DNA of 64,000 nt from Rhodococcus sp. ARC_M6 (GTDB taxonomy: Bacteria > Actinomycetota > Actinomycetes > Mycobacteriales > Mycobacteriaceae), in NCBI RefSeq assembly GCF_022810305.1, contig NZ_JALGQH010000030.1:1-64000 (forward strand), given 5' to 3'. Below are positions 1 through 7,635 of this stretch, piece by piece (the stretch's first letter is position 1; each line of letters opens with the position of its first letter). The notes below the pieces were generated by a model. It was not told where the DNA came from and made no database searches. It saw only the letters and a program-made list of their open reading frames with translations. The translations under genes and the position numbers were made by a program.

Positions 1-275
1 CTGGCCGGCTGCTCTGGGGCAACTTTTCCAGCTTATCGGATTCTCTGCGCCGGCGCAAACCGGGCTGATCGTCGTCGTGAACTGGAGGTGAAGCACAACC
101 ATACAGGATGGAAACTGCTTCGGATTTTGTAGATTTTGTCAGGCACTTCGTCCAACCTCGTGTCTCTCGCTGTGAGGCGGGAGTCGGTGTCCGTGTCGCT
201 CTGACTTGGAATAAGTTACGCGAGTGTTCATCGAAATAACAAATCGCCTGTTCACAGGCTTGCGCTCGGTAAACT
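1..275. other. Left edge: possible 3' end of a truncated gene, then non-coding
   Basis: Two plus-strand frames are open from the left edge. One ends at a TGA at 66-68 and encodes a tail beginning GRLLWGNFSS. The other ends at a TGA at 89-91 with a hydrophobic tail (LIGF..GLIVVVNWR). Either could be the end of a gene that starts outside the window, and I cannot decide between them. From about 92 to 275 there is no convincing coding frame, hairpin or promoter. The next gene (276-473) converges from the right. Confidence 0.25.
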
Positions 276-473
276 TCAGGGAACCCAGTACCTCTGCGCC
301 AACTCTTCGACGATCGGATCGCCCTCTTTTGCCTGTTCGAGGGCCTCGAGATCGTCAGTCACCGCGAGCAACCTTGAATCGTCGCCTTCTGCCTCTCGAA
401 TCGGGCGACGGCCATCCTCTGCGAGTTGCCGCAGCAACTTCTCGCGCACCCGGGCCTTCAACGAATCAGCCAT
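276..473 (-). CDS. Hypothetical protein, 65 aa
   Basis: A small charged protein with no family I recognise. It is rich in Arg, Lys, Glu and Asp, has no membrane segment, and its first half (MADSLKARVREKLLRQLAEDG) looks like an amphipathic helix. It is the last gene of a minus-strand run that includes the 33-aa membrane peptide, the DUF2752 protein and the RDD protein, and it starts 47 bases after the stop of the 33-aa gene. The ATG at 473 lacks a clear ribosome binding site. The frame is open upstream to a stop just after the 33-aa gene, but offers no standard start there. Reality of the gene is plausible; function is unknown. Confidence 0.5.
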   Translation of the reverse strand: MADSLKARVREKLLRQLAEDGRRPIREAEGDDSRLLAVTDDLEALEQAKEGDPIVEELAQRYWVP

Positions 474-520
474 ACCGCCAGCATGTTCCTTCAGTGCAGC
501 GATGTCGAGTGCCTACTTGC

Positions 521-622
521 CTATTCGTCGTCCTTCTTTTTGCCGAAGACCCGCCTGGCTGTCGGAATCAAAACGATCAATGCACCGAGCAGCACAATCA
601 GCGAAAAGACCTGCATTGCCAT
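521..622 (-). CDS. Small single-pass membrane peptide, 33 aa
   Basis: A 34-codon frame encoding MAMQVFSLIVLLGALIVLIP followed by TARRVFGKKKDDE. It is one hydrophobic helix of about 17 residues and then a strongly charged, Lys-rich tail, the layout of a small inner-membrane protein with the tail in the cytoplasm. It starts 18 bases after the stop of the DUF2752 gene on the same strand. A GAGG lies five bases before the ATG at 622; a second in-frame ATG is at 616. Position, ribosome binding site and the clean helix-plus-tail design argue for a real gene. It may assist the membrane proteins encoded upstream, but that is inference. Confidence 0.55.
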   Translation of the reverse strand: MAMQVFSLIVLLGALIVLIPTARRVFGKKKDDE

Positions 623-640
623 ATCGACCTCATCTTCCGT

Positions 641-1066
641 TCAAGCCGGCGCGAGCCAGCTTCCCCAAGGGGTGTTCCGCACAACCGTAAACGCAACAAG
701 AGTTCCGAGCACGACGATGGTCGCAACGGGATTGAGGACGATCATCCGATCGGCCGTCCCCCTCCATCTGCGCTCCGCCCAGCGCACCCACGCCACTGTC
801 AGTACTAGAACGAGCGGGACGATCAGGGCATTGCTCGACATTGCCGCACCGATATCGAGGTTGGTCAGATCGTTGACTGCCCGCAGACCTCCACACGCCG
901 GACACCAGAGGCCCGTCACCGCATACAGAGGACAAATGCCGTAACTCCCCGCATTGTGCGGATCTCGGAGGTGCAGAAGTGCAAATGCCGAGACCCCTGC
1001 GGCGGCGACACCGGCCGGCGCTGAAAGCGCCCGCCAGCCTCGCACTGCGGAGGTCTCGGCATTCAT
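641..1066 (-). CDS. DUF2752 family membrane protein
   Basis: A 141-aa membrane protein with three hydrophobic segments. The central signature is GICPLYAVTGLWCPACGGLRAVNDL (shown across its Cys pair), the CPxCG motif typical of DUF2752 proteins, whose function is unknown. The ATG at 1066 was chosen because GGAG sits five bases before it and because the family begins close to the first membrane segment; upstream in-frame codons give an unlikely Trp/Ser/Arg-rich extension. It lies 37 bases downstream of the RDD gene on the same strand and is followed by the 33-aa membrane peptide, so the three probably form one transcription unit. Confidence 0.85.
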   Translation of the reverse strand: MNAETSAVRGWRALSAPAGVAAAGVSAFALLHLRDPHNAGSYGICPLYAVTGLWCPACGGLRAVNDLTNLDIGAAMSSNALIVPLVLVLTVAWVRWAERRWRGTADRMIVLNPVATIVVLGTLVAFTVVRNTPWGSWLAPA

Positions 1067-1103
1067 ACGCTCCACTGTAGAAGCAGGAGCCCGACACTTG
1101 TAC

Positions 1104-1673
1104 CTATCGCACGCGGATGACGACCGAACGAACAACCATGTCGTGCCAGCACTGACTCTTCGCGTCCCAGAGCGGCCACAGGTAGTTGATGAAACACGCC
1201 CCGCCGAGGATCGACACCATGATCCATCGCAGAAGTGCCATCCCCGGCCCCAATGAAACACCATCGGATTCGCGGACCACCGAGATTCCCAGCCACTTCT
1301 TGCCGAGCGTCTGGCCGGTATTTCCTTGACGGAATACGTAATTCCACACCTCGATCAGCAGAATTGCCAGGCCGCCGACCACCATGACAGCGATTCCGGC
1401 ACCGTTCACGCCGTCGATGTTGCTCGATTCATACGTGTCATAGGTGTCATAGGTAGTGACTTCGGCGCCGGAGAACGCGATCACCGCACCGACGATCATC
1501 AAAATCACGCCGGGTAACGGCACGACGAAGTTGTCGAGCAAATATGCCCAGACTCGCGAAATCCACGACGCGTAGGGATAGGCAGGTTGCGGGGGAAGGT
1601 ATCCCTGCGGCGACATCGGCGGCATCTGTCCGTACTGCGGCGGCTGGCCCGATCCCCAATTCTGGTCCGACAT
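1104..1673 (-). CDS. RDD family membrane protein
   Basis: A 189-aa protein with a Pro/Gln/Tyr-rich cytoplasmic N-terminus (about residues 1-35) followed by an RDD domain of three membrane segments. The domain starts at ASWISRVWAYLLDNFVV, where the family's Arg and Asp residues are visible, and ends with the typical QTLGKKWLGISVV block and a last segment. The biochemical role of RDD proteins is mostly unknown; some have been linked to ion transport. It appears to lead a minus-strand operon with the DUF2752 gene. A strong terminator (1751-1790) separates it from the tRNA-Thr upstream. Confidence 0.88.
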   Translation of the reverse strand: MSDQNWGSGQPPQYGQMPPMSPQGYLPPQPAYPYASWISRVWAYLLDNFVVPLPGVILMIVGAVIAFSGAEVTTYDTYDTYESSNIDGVNGAGIAVMVVGGLAILLIEVWNYVFRQGNTGQTLGKKWLGISVVRESDGVSLGPGMALLRWIMVSILGGACFINYLWPLWDAKSQCWHDMVVRSVVIRVR

Positions 1674-1750
1674 CGCGGTCTCTCCCTGCTCAGGCGCGCG
1701 TGCGCAAGATCAGGATAAACCGGTCGGCGCGTTTGCGTACGTACAAACGG

Positions 1751-1790
1751 CAAGAGCCCCACACCCAAGATTACGGGTGTGGGGCTCTTG
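1751..1790 (-). terminator. Strong intrinsic hairpin after tRNA-Thr
   Basis: A perfect 16-bp inverted repeat, CAAGAGCCCCACACCC paired with its complement across an 8-base loop (1767-1774). It lies just downstream of the minus-strand tRNA-Thr and upstream of the RDD operon, so it most likely ends the tRNA transcript. Confidence 0.8.
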
Positions 1791-1794
1791 ACCG

Positions 1795-1867
1795 AGCTGC
1801 CTGAGAGAATCGAACTCTCGACCTTTTCATTACGAGTGAAATGCTCTACCGACTGAGCTAAGGCAGC
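1795..1867 (-). tRNA. tRNA-Thr (anticodon CGT)
   Basis: A 73-base cloverleaf on the minus strand. The acceptor stem pairs GCTGCCT (1867-1861) with AGGCAGC. The anticodon stem TTTCA/TGAAA encloses the loop CTCGTAA, giving anticodon CGT, which reads ACG (Thr). The T-arm carries GAGAGTTCGATTCTC. CCA is not encoded. The gene follows holB and is closed by the hairpin at 1751-1790. Confidence 0.95.
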
Positions 1868-1897
1868 GTGCCTTTCGGCGAGGGCGAGTCTAACTGG

Positions 1898-3127
1898 TCA
1901 ACCCCCCGAACGCGAAAACGGGGGTCGGAAAGCCTCTCCGATACGGGCAACCATCGCGTCGAGTGCCCATTGCAACTTGACGTTGAAATCGACCGCCTCA
2001 CGACATGCCAGGACCGCCTCGATGCACGTCAACAGCCCTTCGGGCGAAGTGCGAGCAGCCAGCTGAGCGGCTTCTGTCGTCTTATCCGGATGAGTGGCCG
2101 TCGACGACGATCCCAGCGAATAAGACAACGCGTCCCGGTACATGCCGGCAAGGTCGATCAGCGTCCGATCGAGAAGGTCACGACGCCCTCGGGTATCGCG
2201 AGATTTCTGTCGATCTTCGAGTTCTTTGATCAATCCGGCGGATCCGCGGATAGCACCGGCGGTGCCCTTGCCAGTACCTCCGGCACCGAGCGAGACCTTC
2301 AGTTCCTCGAGCTCTTGTTCCTTGAGATCGGCATAGAGCGCCTTGGTTTCCGATTCGATCGACTTGACCAATGCCTCGGCCGCTTTGTAGGCCGTAGATG
2401 CCGAAGCAGCGTCGAAGGCGAGCCGCAATGACCGTGACCGTTCATCGCGGGCACTGTCATCGGTAGCCAAACGCCGTGCTCGACCGACATGTCCACCGCT
2501 GATGGACGCGGCAAACGCCGCCTGCTCGGGAGAAAGCCCGTCGCGCTCGACCAACACCTGCGCAATCGACTCGACAGAAGGAGTCACCAACGGCATGTGC
2601 CTACATCTCGACCGCAATGTGACCGACATGTCCTCGGGGTCCGTCGTGGGCGCACACAGCAGGATGACAGTACGGTCCGGTGGCTCTTCGACAACCTTCA
2701 GAAGCGCATTTGCAGCGCCCTCGGTCAACCGATCTGCATCCTCCACCACGATGATCTGCCAGCGTCCGGTGGTTGGCCGGCGAGACGCGATATTGACGAT
2801 CTTGCGCATTTCTTTGACCGGGATGCTCAAGCCGACAGGAACGATCCGTCGTACGTCACCGTGAGTTCCGGCCATCGTCGTTGTACACGCATGGCACTCA
2901 CCGCATCCTGGTGCGCCATCTGACGTGCATTGCAAAGCTGCGGCGAAGCAGAGCGCCGCAACGGAACGCCCGGACCCTGGCGGGCCCGTGAACAGCCACG
3001 CATGACTCATATCGGAACCGGTCGAATCGCCCCTGGCGGCCAGCGCGGCGGCTCGCAAACTCTGCTCGACGTCGTGCTGGCCTACCAGCCGGCCGAACAC
3101 ACCGCGTTCGGCCACCTCAATACTCAT
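1898..3127 (-). CDS. holB: DNA polymerase III delta' subunit
   Basis: Clamp-loader subunit of the replicative polymerase, 409 aa. The N-terminal AAA+ domain opens with VFGRLVGQHDV and has a P-loop at about residues 48-55 reading GPPGSGRS. Arg replaces the catalytic Lys, which fits delta', a subunit that does not hydrolyse ATP. A four-Cys zinc cluster follows (C..CGECHAC, residues about 67-82). The sensor region VVEDADRLTEGAANALLKVVEEPP is well conserved. The gene starts 36 bases after topA on the same strand and is probably co-transcribed with it. This matches Rv3644c, also close to topA in M. tuberculosis. Confidence 0.95.
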   Translation of the reverse strand: MSIEVAERGVFGRLVGQHDVEQSLRAAALAARGDSTGSDMSHAWLFTGPPGSGRSVAALCFAAALQCTSDGAPGCGECHACTTTMAGTHGDVRRIVPVGLSIPVKEMRKIVNIASRRPTTGRWQIIVVEDADRLTEGAANALLKVVEEPPDRTVILLCAPTTDPEDMSVTLRSRCRHMPLVTPSVESIAQVLVERDGLSPEQAAFAASISGGHVGRARRLATDDSARDERSRSLRLAFDAASASTAYKAAEALVKSIESETKALYADLKEQELEELKVSLGAGGTGKGTAGAIRGSAGLIKELEDRQKSRDTRGRRDLLDRTLIDLAGMYRDALSYSLGSSSTATHPDKTTEAAQLAARTSPEGLLTCIEAVLACREAVDFNVKLQWALDAMVARIGEAFRPPFSRSGG

Positions 3128-3163
3128 GCAAAAACCCTAACCGCCGGTACCGACGAGTCCGGC

Positions 3164-6091
3164 TCAGTCCTTCTTCGCCGGGGCCTTCTTTGCAGCGGCC
3201 TTCTTGGCCGGAGCCTTCTTTGCAGCCGTCTTCTTGGCAGCGGCCTTCTTGGCCGGAGCCTTCTTGGCAGCAGCCTTCTTCTTCACCGGTCCGCGGGCAC
3301 GACGGTCAGCCAGCAATTCAGACGCGCGAGCATCCGAAATCGACTCGACCTCGTCGTCCTTACGCAAGCTGGCGTTGGTCTCGCCGTCAGTGACGTACGG
3401 ACCGAAGCGGCCGTCCTTGATCACCATCGGCTTCTCGCTCACCGGGTCGACACCCAGCTCACGCAGCGGCGGAGTAGCCGACGCCTGACGTCCACGACGC
3501 TTCGGCTCGGCGTAGATCTTGAGCGCCTCGTCGAGCGTCACCGTGAACATCTGCTCCTCGTCCGCAAGCGAACGGGAATCGGTGCCCTTCTTCAGATACG
3601 GACCGTAGCGGCCGTTCTGCGCGGTGATCTCTTCCTTCGACTCCGGGTCGACACCGACAACGCGCGGCAACGAGAGGAGTCGCAACGCGTCTTCGAGCGT
3701 GATGGTTGCCAGGTCCATCGACTTGAGCAACGAACCGGTGCGCGGCTTGGGACCGGCAACCTTCTTCGCAGCCTTCTTCGCGGGAGCCTTTTTGGCTGCG
3801 GCCTTCTTCACCGCAGTCTTAGTGCTGCCGGCACTGATCTCTTCAGGCTCAGGCACGGGAACGATGTCCGGTTCCGGTTCAGCTGGCGGCTCAGGCAACA
3901 ATTCCGTGACGTAAGGACCGAAACGGCCCTCCTTCGCGACGATTTCGTGGCCGGTCAGTGGGTCGACACCCAGCTTGCGGCCCTCTTGAGGCGTCGAGAA
4001 CAGCTTTTCCGCGAACTCGGGAGTGAGCTCGTCCGGCGGCAGATCATCAGGAAGATTGGCCCGCTGCGAGATCAGATCGCCTTCGGGATCGTCCGGATTT
4101 TGGACCATGCGCTCGAGGTACGGACCGAAACGTCCGACACGCACGTGAACATCACGGCCCTCCGCGTCGTCGAACAAACGAATGGAGTTGACCTCGCGGG
4201 CGTCGATCTCTTCGAGATTGACACCGACCATCTTCTTCAAGCCGCCCTCGCGGGCCACCGAACCTTCAGCGCCGGTCTCGCCGCCGAAGTAGAAGCTGCT
4301 CAGCCAGTTGCCGCGCTGTTCTCGTCCACCGGCGATGGCGTCGAGGTCGTCTTCCATGCCGGCGGTGAAGTCGAAGTCGACCAGACGGCCGAAGTGCGCT
4401 TCGAGCAACCCGATGACCGCGAAGGCGACCCAGGCCGGGACCAACGCACTGCCACGCTTGTAGACGTAACCGCGGTCGAGGATTGTCTTGATGATCGACG
4501 AGTACGTCGACGGACGACCGATGCCGAGTTCTTCGAGCGTCTTGATGAGGCTGGCTTCGGTGTATCGCGCCGGCGGATTGGTGCTGTGACCGTCCGGATC
4601 GAGCTTGGTTGCCGTGACATCCTGACCCTTGACCAGCACCGGAAGTCGGGATTCTGCGTCGTCGGACTGTCCACCGGCCTCTTCGTCGACACTCTCGACG
4701 TAAGCCTTGAGGAAGCCCGCGAACACGATGGTTCGACCCGAAGCGGAGAACGTGCAGTCCTCGCCCGTGCCTGCTGTACCCGAGATCCGCAACGTCAGCG
4801 TTGTTCCCCGAGCGTCGGCCATCTGCGAAGCGACCGTGCGCTGCCAGATAAGTTCGTACAGCTTGAACTCGTCGGTATCGAGCTTCGAATGCAACTGCCC
4901 GGGGGTCTGGAAAACGTCACCGGCCGGACGGATCGCCTCGTGCGCTTCCTGCGCGTTCTTGACCTTGCGGGTGTACTGCCGTGGCGTCGGGTGGACGTAC
5001 TCCGGGCCGTACAGTTCCGCGGCCTGCGTACGAGCAGCAGTGATCGCAGACTCCGACAGCGTCGTCGAGTCGGTACGCATGTAGGTAATGTAGCCGTTTT
5101 CGTACAACCGCTGCGCGATACGCATGGCCCGCTCGGACGTGAAACGAAGCTTGCGTCCGGCTTCCTGCTGCAGCGTCGATGTCATGAACGGCGGGTAAGG
5201 CTTGCGGGTGTACGGCTTGTCCTCAGCGGAGGAAACCGTCAGGTCAACGCCCTGCAGTCCTTCCGCGAGACGACGCGCAGCGGCCTCGTCCAACACGGTG
5301 ACTGCACTGCCCTTGAGCTTTCCGTCGGGTCCGAAATCGCGACCCGAAGCGACGCGTGAACCGTCGACAGTGACAAGACGAGCACCGAAACTGCGCGGGC
5401 TGGCGTCGGCGCCGGCATCGAGCGTGGCAGAGATATCCCAGTACGAAGCCGACTTGAACGCCATGCGCTCACGCTCACGCTGAACGATGACACGGGTTGC
5501 CACAGACTGAACGCGACCAGCCGAAAGCTTCGGCATGACCTTCTTCCAGAGAACCGGGCTGACCTCGTAACCGTATAGACGGTCGAGGATACGGCGGGTT
5601 TCCTGGGCGTCGACGAGGTCGGTGTCCAACTCGCGGGTGTCATCGGCGGCGGCACGAATTGCCGACTCGGTGATCTCGTGGAAGACCATTCGACGAACCG
5701 GAATCTTGGGTTTCAGGGTCTCGAGAAGATGCCAGGCAATGGCCTCGCCCTCGCGGTCAGGGTCAGTTGCGAGGAATAGCTCGTCGGCGTCCTTCAAGAG
5801 CGCCTTGAGCTCGGCGACCTTGCCCTTCTTCTCCGGGCTCACGACATAGAGCGGCTCGAAATCGTTGTCGACGTTGACGCCGAGGCGGGCCCAGGACTCG
5901 CCCTTGTACTTGGCCGGAACATCCGCTGCACCGCGCGGCAGGTCACGAATATGACCGACCGACGCCTCTACTACGTAATCTTTACCGAGGTAGGGAGCGA
6001 TTTTGCGCGCCTTGGTCGGTGACTCGACGATCACGAGGCGACGAGGGTTACCGGACGCTCCCTGACCGCTGCCGTTGTCCGCTTTAGCCAC
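3164..6091 (-). CDS. topA: DNA topoisomerase I (type IA)
   Basis: Relaxes negatively supercoiled DNA, 975 aa. The TOPRIM domain at the N-terminus has E23 and the DPDREGE motif with D110, D112 and E114. The active-site Tyr is Y337 in ITYMRTDS, followed by the conserved RPSTYSSII block. The C-terminal third contains repeated topoisomerase I C-terminal modules marked by GRYGPY/GRFGPY motifs, without zinc cysteines, as in other actinobacteria. Two Lys/Ala-rich stretches occur, one between modules and one forming the last 40 or so residues; the latter is the basic tail known from mycobacterial TopA. GTG start at 6091. Tandem palindromic elements lie just upstream at 6121-6159. Confidence 0.98.
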   Translation of the reverse strand: MAKADNGSGQGASGNPRRLVIVESPTKARKIAPYLGKDYVVEASVGHIRDLPRGAADVPAKYKGESWARLGVNVDNDFEPLYVVSPEKKGKVAELKALLKDADELFLATDPDREGEAIAWHLLETLKPKIPVRRMVFHEITESAIRAAADDTRELDTDLVDAQETRRILDRLYGYEVSPVLWKKVMPKLSAGRVQSVATRVIVQRERERMAFKSASYWDISATLDAGADASPRSFGARLVTVDGSRVASGRDFGPDGKLKGSAVTVLDEAAARRLAEGLQGVDLTVSSAEDKPYTRKPYPPFMTSTLQQEAGRKLRFTSERAMRIAQRLYENGYITYMRTDSTTLSESAITAARTQAAELYGPEYVHPTPRQYTRKVKNAQEAHEAIRPAGDVFQTPGQLHSKLDTDEFKLYELIWQRTVASQMADARGTTLTLRISGTAGTGEDCTFSASGRTIVFAGFLKAYVESVDEEAGGQSDDAESRLPVLVKGQDVTATKLDPDGHSTNPPARYTEASLIKTLEELGIGRPSTYSSIIKTILDRGYVYKRGSALVPAWVAFAVIGLLEAHFGRLVDFDFTAGMEDDLDAIAGGREQRGNWLSSFYFGGETGAEGSVAREGGLKKMVGVNLEEIDAREVNSIRLFDDAEGRDVHVRVGRFGPYLERMVQNPDDPEGDLISQRANLPDDLPPDELTPEFAEKLFSTPQEGRKLGVDPLTGHEIVAKEGRFGPYVTELLPEPPAEPEPDIVPVPEPEEISAGSTKTAVKKAAAKKAPAKKAAKKVAGPKPRTGSLLKSMDLATITLEDALRLLSLPRVVGVDPESKEEITAQNGRYGPYLKKGTDSRSLADEEQMFTVTLDEALKIYAEPKRRGRQASATPPLRELGVDPVSEKPMVIKDGRFGPYVTDGETNASLRKDDEVESISDARASELLADRRARGPVKKKAAAKKAPAKKAAAKKTAAKKAPAKKAAAKKAPAKKD

Positions 6092-6120
6092 CTGCTGCCC
6101 GAACCTTCCTTTGGACGATC

Positions 6121-6159
6121 ACTGCCGTCGGCAATGACGATCTACTGCCGTCGGCAGTA
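6121..6159. promoter_or_regulatory. Tandem 13-base repeats, candidate operator of topA
   Basis: ACTGCCGTCGGCA occurs exactly twice, at 6121-6133 and 6144-6156, 23 bases apart. The second copy sits inside a perfect palindrome, TACTGCCG-T-CGGCAGTA (6143-6159). Both copies lie 30-68 bases upstream of the topA GTG. Two equal sites about two helical turns apart, directly before a gene known to be under supercoiling control, look like a regulator binding region. The regulator is unknown. The more distal palindrome could alternatively be a weak terminator of the upstream gene. Confidence 0.5.
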
Positions 6160-6259
6160 CTGAGAACTAGACGTCTGGAGCAATTTATACCCCGTGCCGC
6201 CCTTTACAGAGTGACATACCCACAACACATTCGTGCAGATCAGTACAGTATGGGAACCA

Positions 6260-6844
6260 TCAGACATGTGGCCAAGCTGACTGGACGTCCACGTGACGGG
6301 GCGCATCCCCGAGGTATTCGACAAGCTTCGTCAGTCTCTTCTTCCCGGAAACTCGAAGCCCCGGACCCGGTGTCCGATTACCCAATTGAGTGGGCGCTAT
6401 ACCCACCCGCATCAACGCCTGCGCCAACGGCGCATGGGTGTTGGTGGCATGCGGGTCGAGACCGAAGACGAAGCGATCACCGTCCTCTTCCAGACGCCCG
6501 GCGGCGACGGCCCAGACCCGGAGTTGACGCGAGTTCGGGACCCAACCAGCCGGTACCGACTTCACGGCGCCTTTGGTCCACTGCACGGACAGCGGCAGCA
6601 ATGCCGGCGTCGACTGCGTACGCACCAGCGGGCTGCCTTCTTCGCTGCGCGTCACCTCCGCGCCCAGTCCGCATTGCGCGATGAGTTCCGCGACGGCCTG
6701 CGCTCGCCAGTCTCGATCCACGACGATGGAGATCCGGGCACGATCCTCGGTGGTCACTACCTGACCGGGTCCGGCCAGCATGCCGGCGAGGTCGGTCACG
6801 GCCGGAGGAATCGACTCGGCAGAGAAAAAGGACAGTTGGCTCAC
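6260..6844 (-). CDS. Conserved actinobacterial protein (Rv3647c-like)
   Basis: A 194-aa protein of unknown function found in the same place as Rv3647c, between cspA and topA. The middle part (DRARISIVVDRDWRAQAVAELIAQCGL...) looks like a small alpha/beta fold, and the C-terminus is basic (SGKKRLTKLVEYLGD). No catalytic motif is recognised. I prefer the GTG at 6844 (MSQLSFFSAE) because it gives a length close to that of Rv3647c (about 192 aa); an in-frame ATG at 6880 would add 12 residues. The gap to topA contains the tandem repeats described there. Confidence 0.75.
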   Translation of the reverse strand: MSQLSFFSAESIPPAVTDLAGMLAGPGQVVTTEDRARISIVVDRDWRAQAVAELIAQCGLGAEVTRSEEGSPLVRTQSTPALLPLSVQWTKGAVKSVPAGWVPNSRQLRVWAVAAGRLEEDGDRFVFGLDPHATNTHAPLAQALMRVGIAPTQLGNRTPGPGLRVSGKKRLTKLVEYLGDAPRHVDVQSAWPHV

Positions 6845-6947
6845 AGAGTGCAACGTAGGGCACGAAGACCGCTGCGGCATAGACGGACGCTTCGCAGGCG
6901 AGTTGAAGAATCAACTTCCGACAGCGGGAAACAACACGAAAAGGAAT

Positions 6948-6989
6948 GTCCCCCACCGCTACGCACCTTGCAGCGCAACGATGGGGGAC
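6948..6989 (-). terminator. Long hairpin downstream of cspA
   Basis: GTCCCCCA (6948-6955) pairs perfectly with TGGGGGAC (6982-6989), with more pairing possible inside the 26-base loop. It lies between the cspA stop and the Rv3647c-like start, both on the minus strand. There is no U-tract, so it may be a transcript-stabilising or attenuating structure rather than a classic terminator. Confidence 0.4.
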
Positions 6990-7032
6990 GATCCTGCCTA
7001 AAACTATTCGCCCGAAGATACGAGCGGAAGAA

Positions 7033-7236
7033 TCAGACTGCGCGAACGCCGGTCGCCTGAGGCCCCTTGGTTCCCTGGCCGACCTCGAACTCCACGCGCT
7101 GGTTCTCCTCGAGGGTACGGAAACCGTTGCCCTGGATCTCGGAGTAATGAACGAAGACGTCTGCGGAACCGTCTTCGGGAGCGATGAAGCCGAAGCCCTT
7201 TTCAGCGTTGAACCACTTCACATTGCCCTGTGCCAT
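7033..7236 (-). CDS. cspA: Cold shock protein
   Basis: A 67-aa single cold-shock domain that binds single-stranded RNA and DNA and melts secondary structure. Both nucleic-acid-binding motifs are intact: [12 protein letters not shown] (RNP1) and DVFVHYSEI (RNP2). AGAAGGA lies just before the ATG at 7236. The nearly 400-base divergent region upstream leaves room for a long 5' leader, as is common for cold-shock genes. Its position between the helicase and the Rv3647c-like gene matches Rv3648c. Confidence 0.97.
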   Translation of the reverse strand: MAQGNVKWFNAEKGFGFIAPEDGSADVFVHYSEIQGNGFRTLEENQRVEFEVGQGTKGPQATGVRAV

Positions 7237-7635
7237 GCTTTTCCTTCTCTTTCTAACACCGGATTCGATGAACTGCCCTTATCAATTCACCGGGCCGGTT
7301 CCGACCGCCGTACTTTTGTTTCCCCCAAGCTTGAATCCTCGCAGGAAAGGCAAGGCACCGCGCTCGCAACAACGATTCTGCGAGCGTGCACTTTCTCAAG
7401 CCTACGAACACAGAAGCTGCGACCGGTTGTCAGTCAACCATGTTCTGCGCGTACAGAACAGTAGAAATAGGTTAAAAATTTGCTACGAGAAAAACCGTCT
7501 GCCGGCGGCAATCCCGCAGGTCGCAGTCAGCACCCCACGCCGACACGATCCTGAACCGATGCGTATCATCAAAACTGCAGGTAACGGCAGTTTCGCACTG
7601 TCGGGACACCCCGAACGCCGATCCCGGAGAGTCAC
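7237..7635. other. Divergent promoter region between cspA and the helicase
   Basis: This 399-base gap holds no convincing gene. It must contain promoters for both divergent genes and probably the cspA leader. The clearest element is the palindrome at 7441-7460, listed separately. Immediately before it is TTGTCAGT (7427-7434). That resembles the upstream half of the actinobacterial PafBC (RecA-NDp) DNA-damage promoter, but the downstream half is not present at the expected distance. Confidence 0.6.
7441..7460. promoter_or_regulatory. Perfect palindrome TGTTCTG-N6-CAGAACA
   Basis: Two perfect 7-base arms flank the spacer CGCGTA. The site is 176 bases upstream of the helicase start and 205 bases upstream of cspA. 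It does not match the mycobacterial LexA box (TCGAAC-N4-GTTCGA). It is a plausible homodimer operator for one or both of the divergent genes. Confidence 0.45.

Noticed and set aside
3172-3290. Repetitive DNA that could be taken for a tandem repeat or CRISPR-like array
   Set aside because: It encodes the Lys/Ala-rich basic tail of TopA; the repetition follows from the KKAPAKKA protein pattern, and there are no spacers.
2930-5359. 809-codon open frame on the plus strand
   Set aside because: It is antisense to holB and topA, is very rich in Arg, Leu and Gly with no family motif, and both opposite genes are certain. It is a by-product of high GC content.
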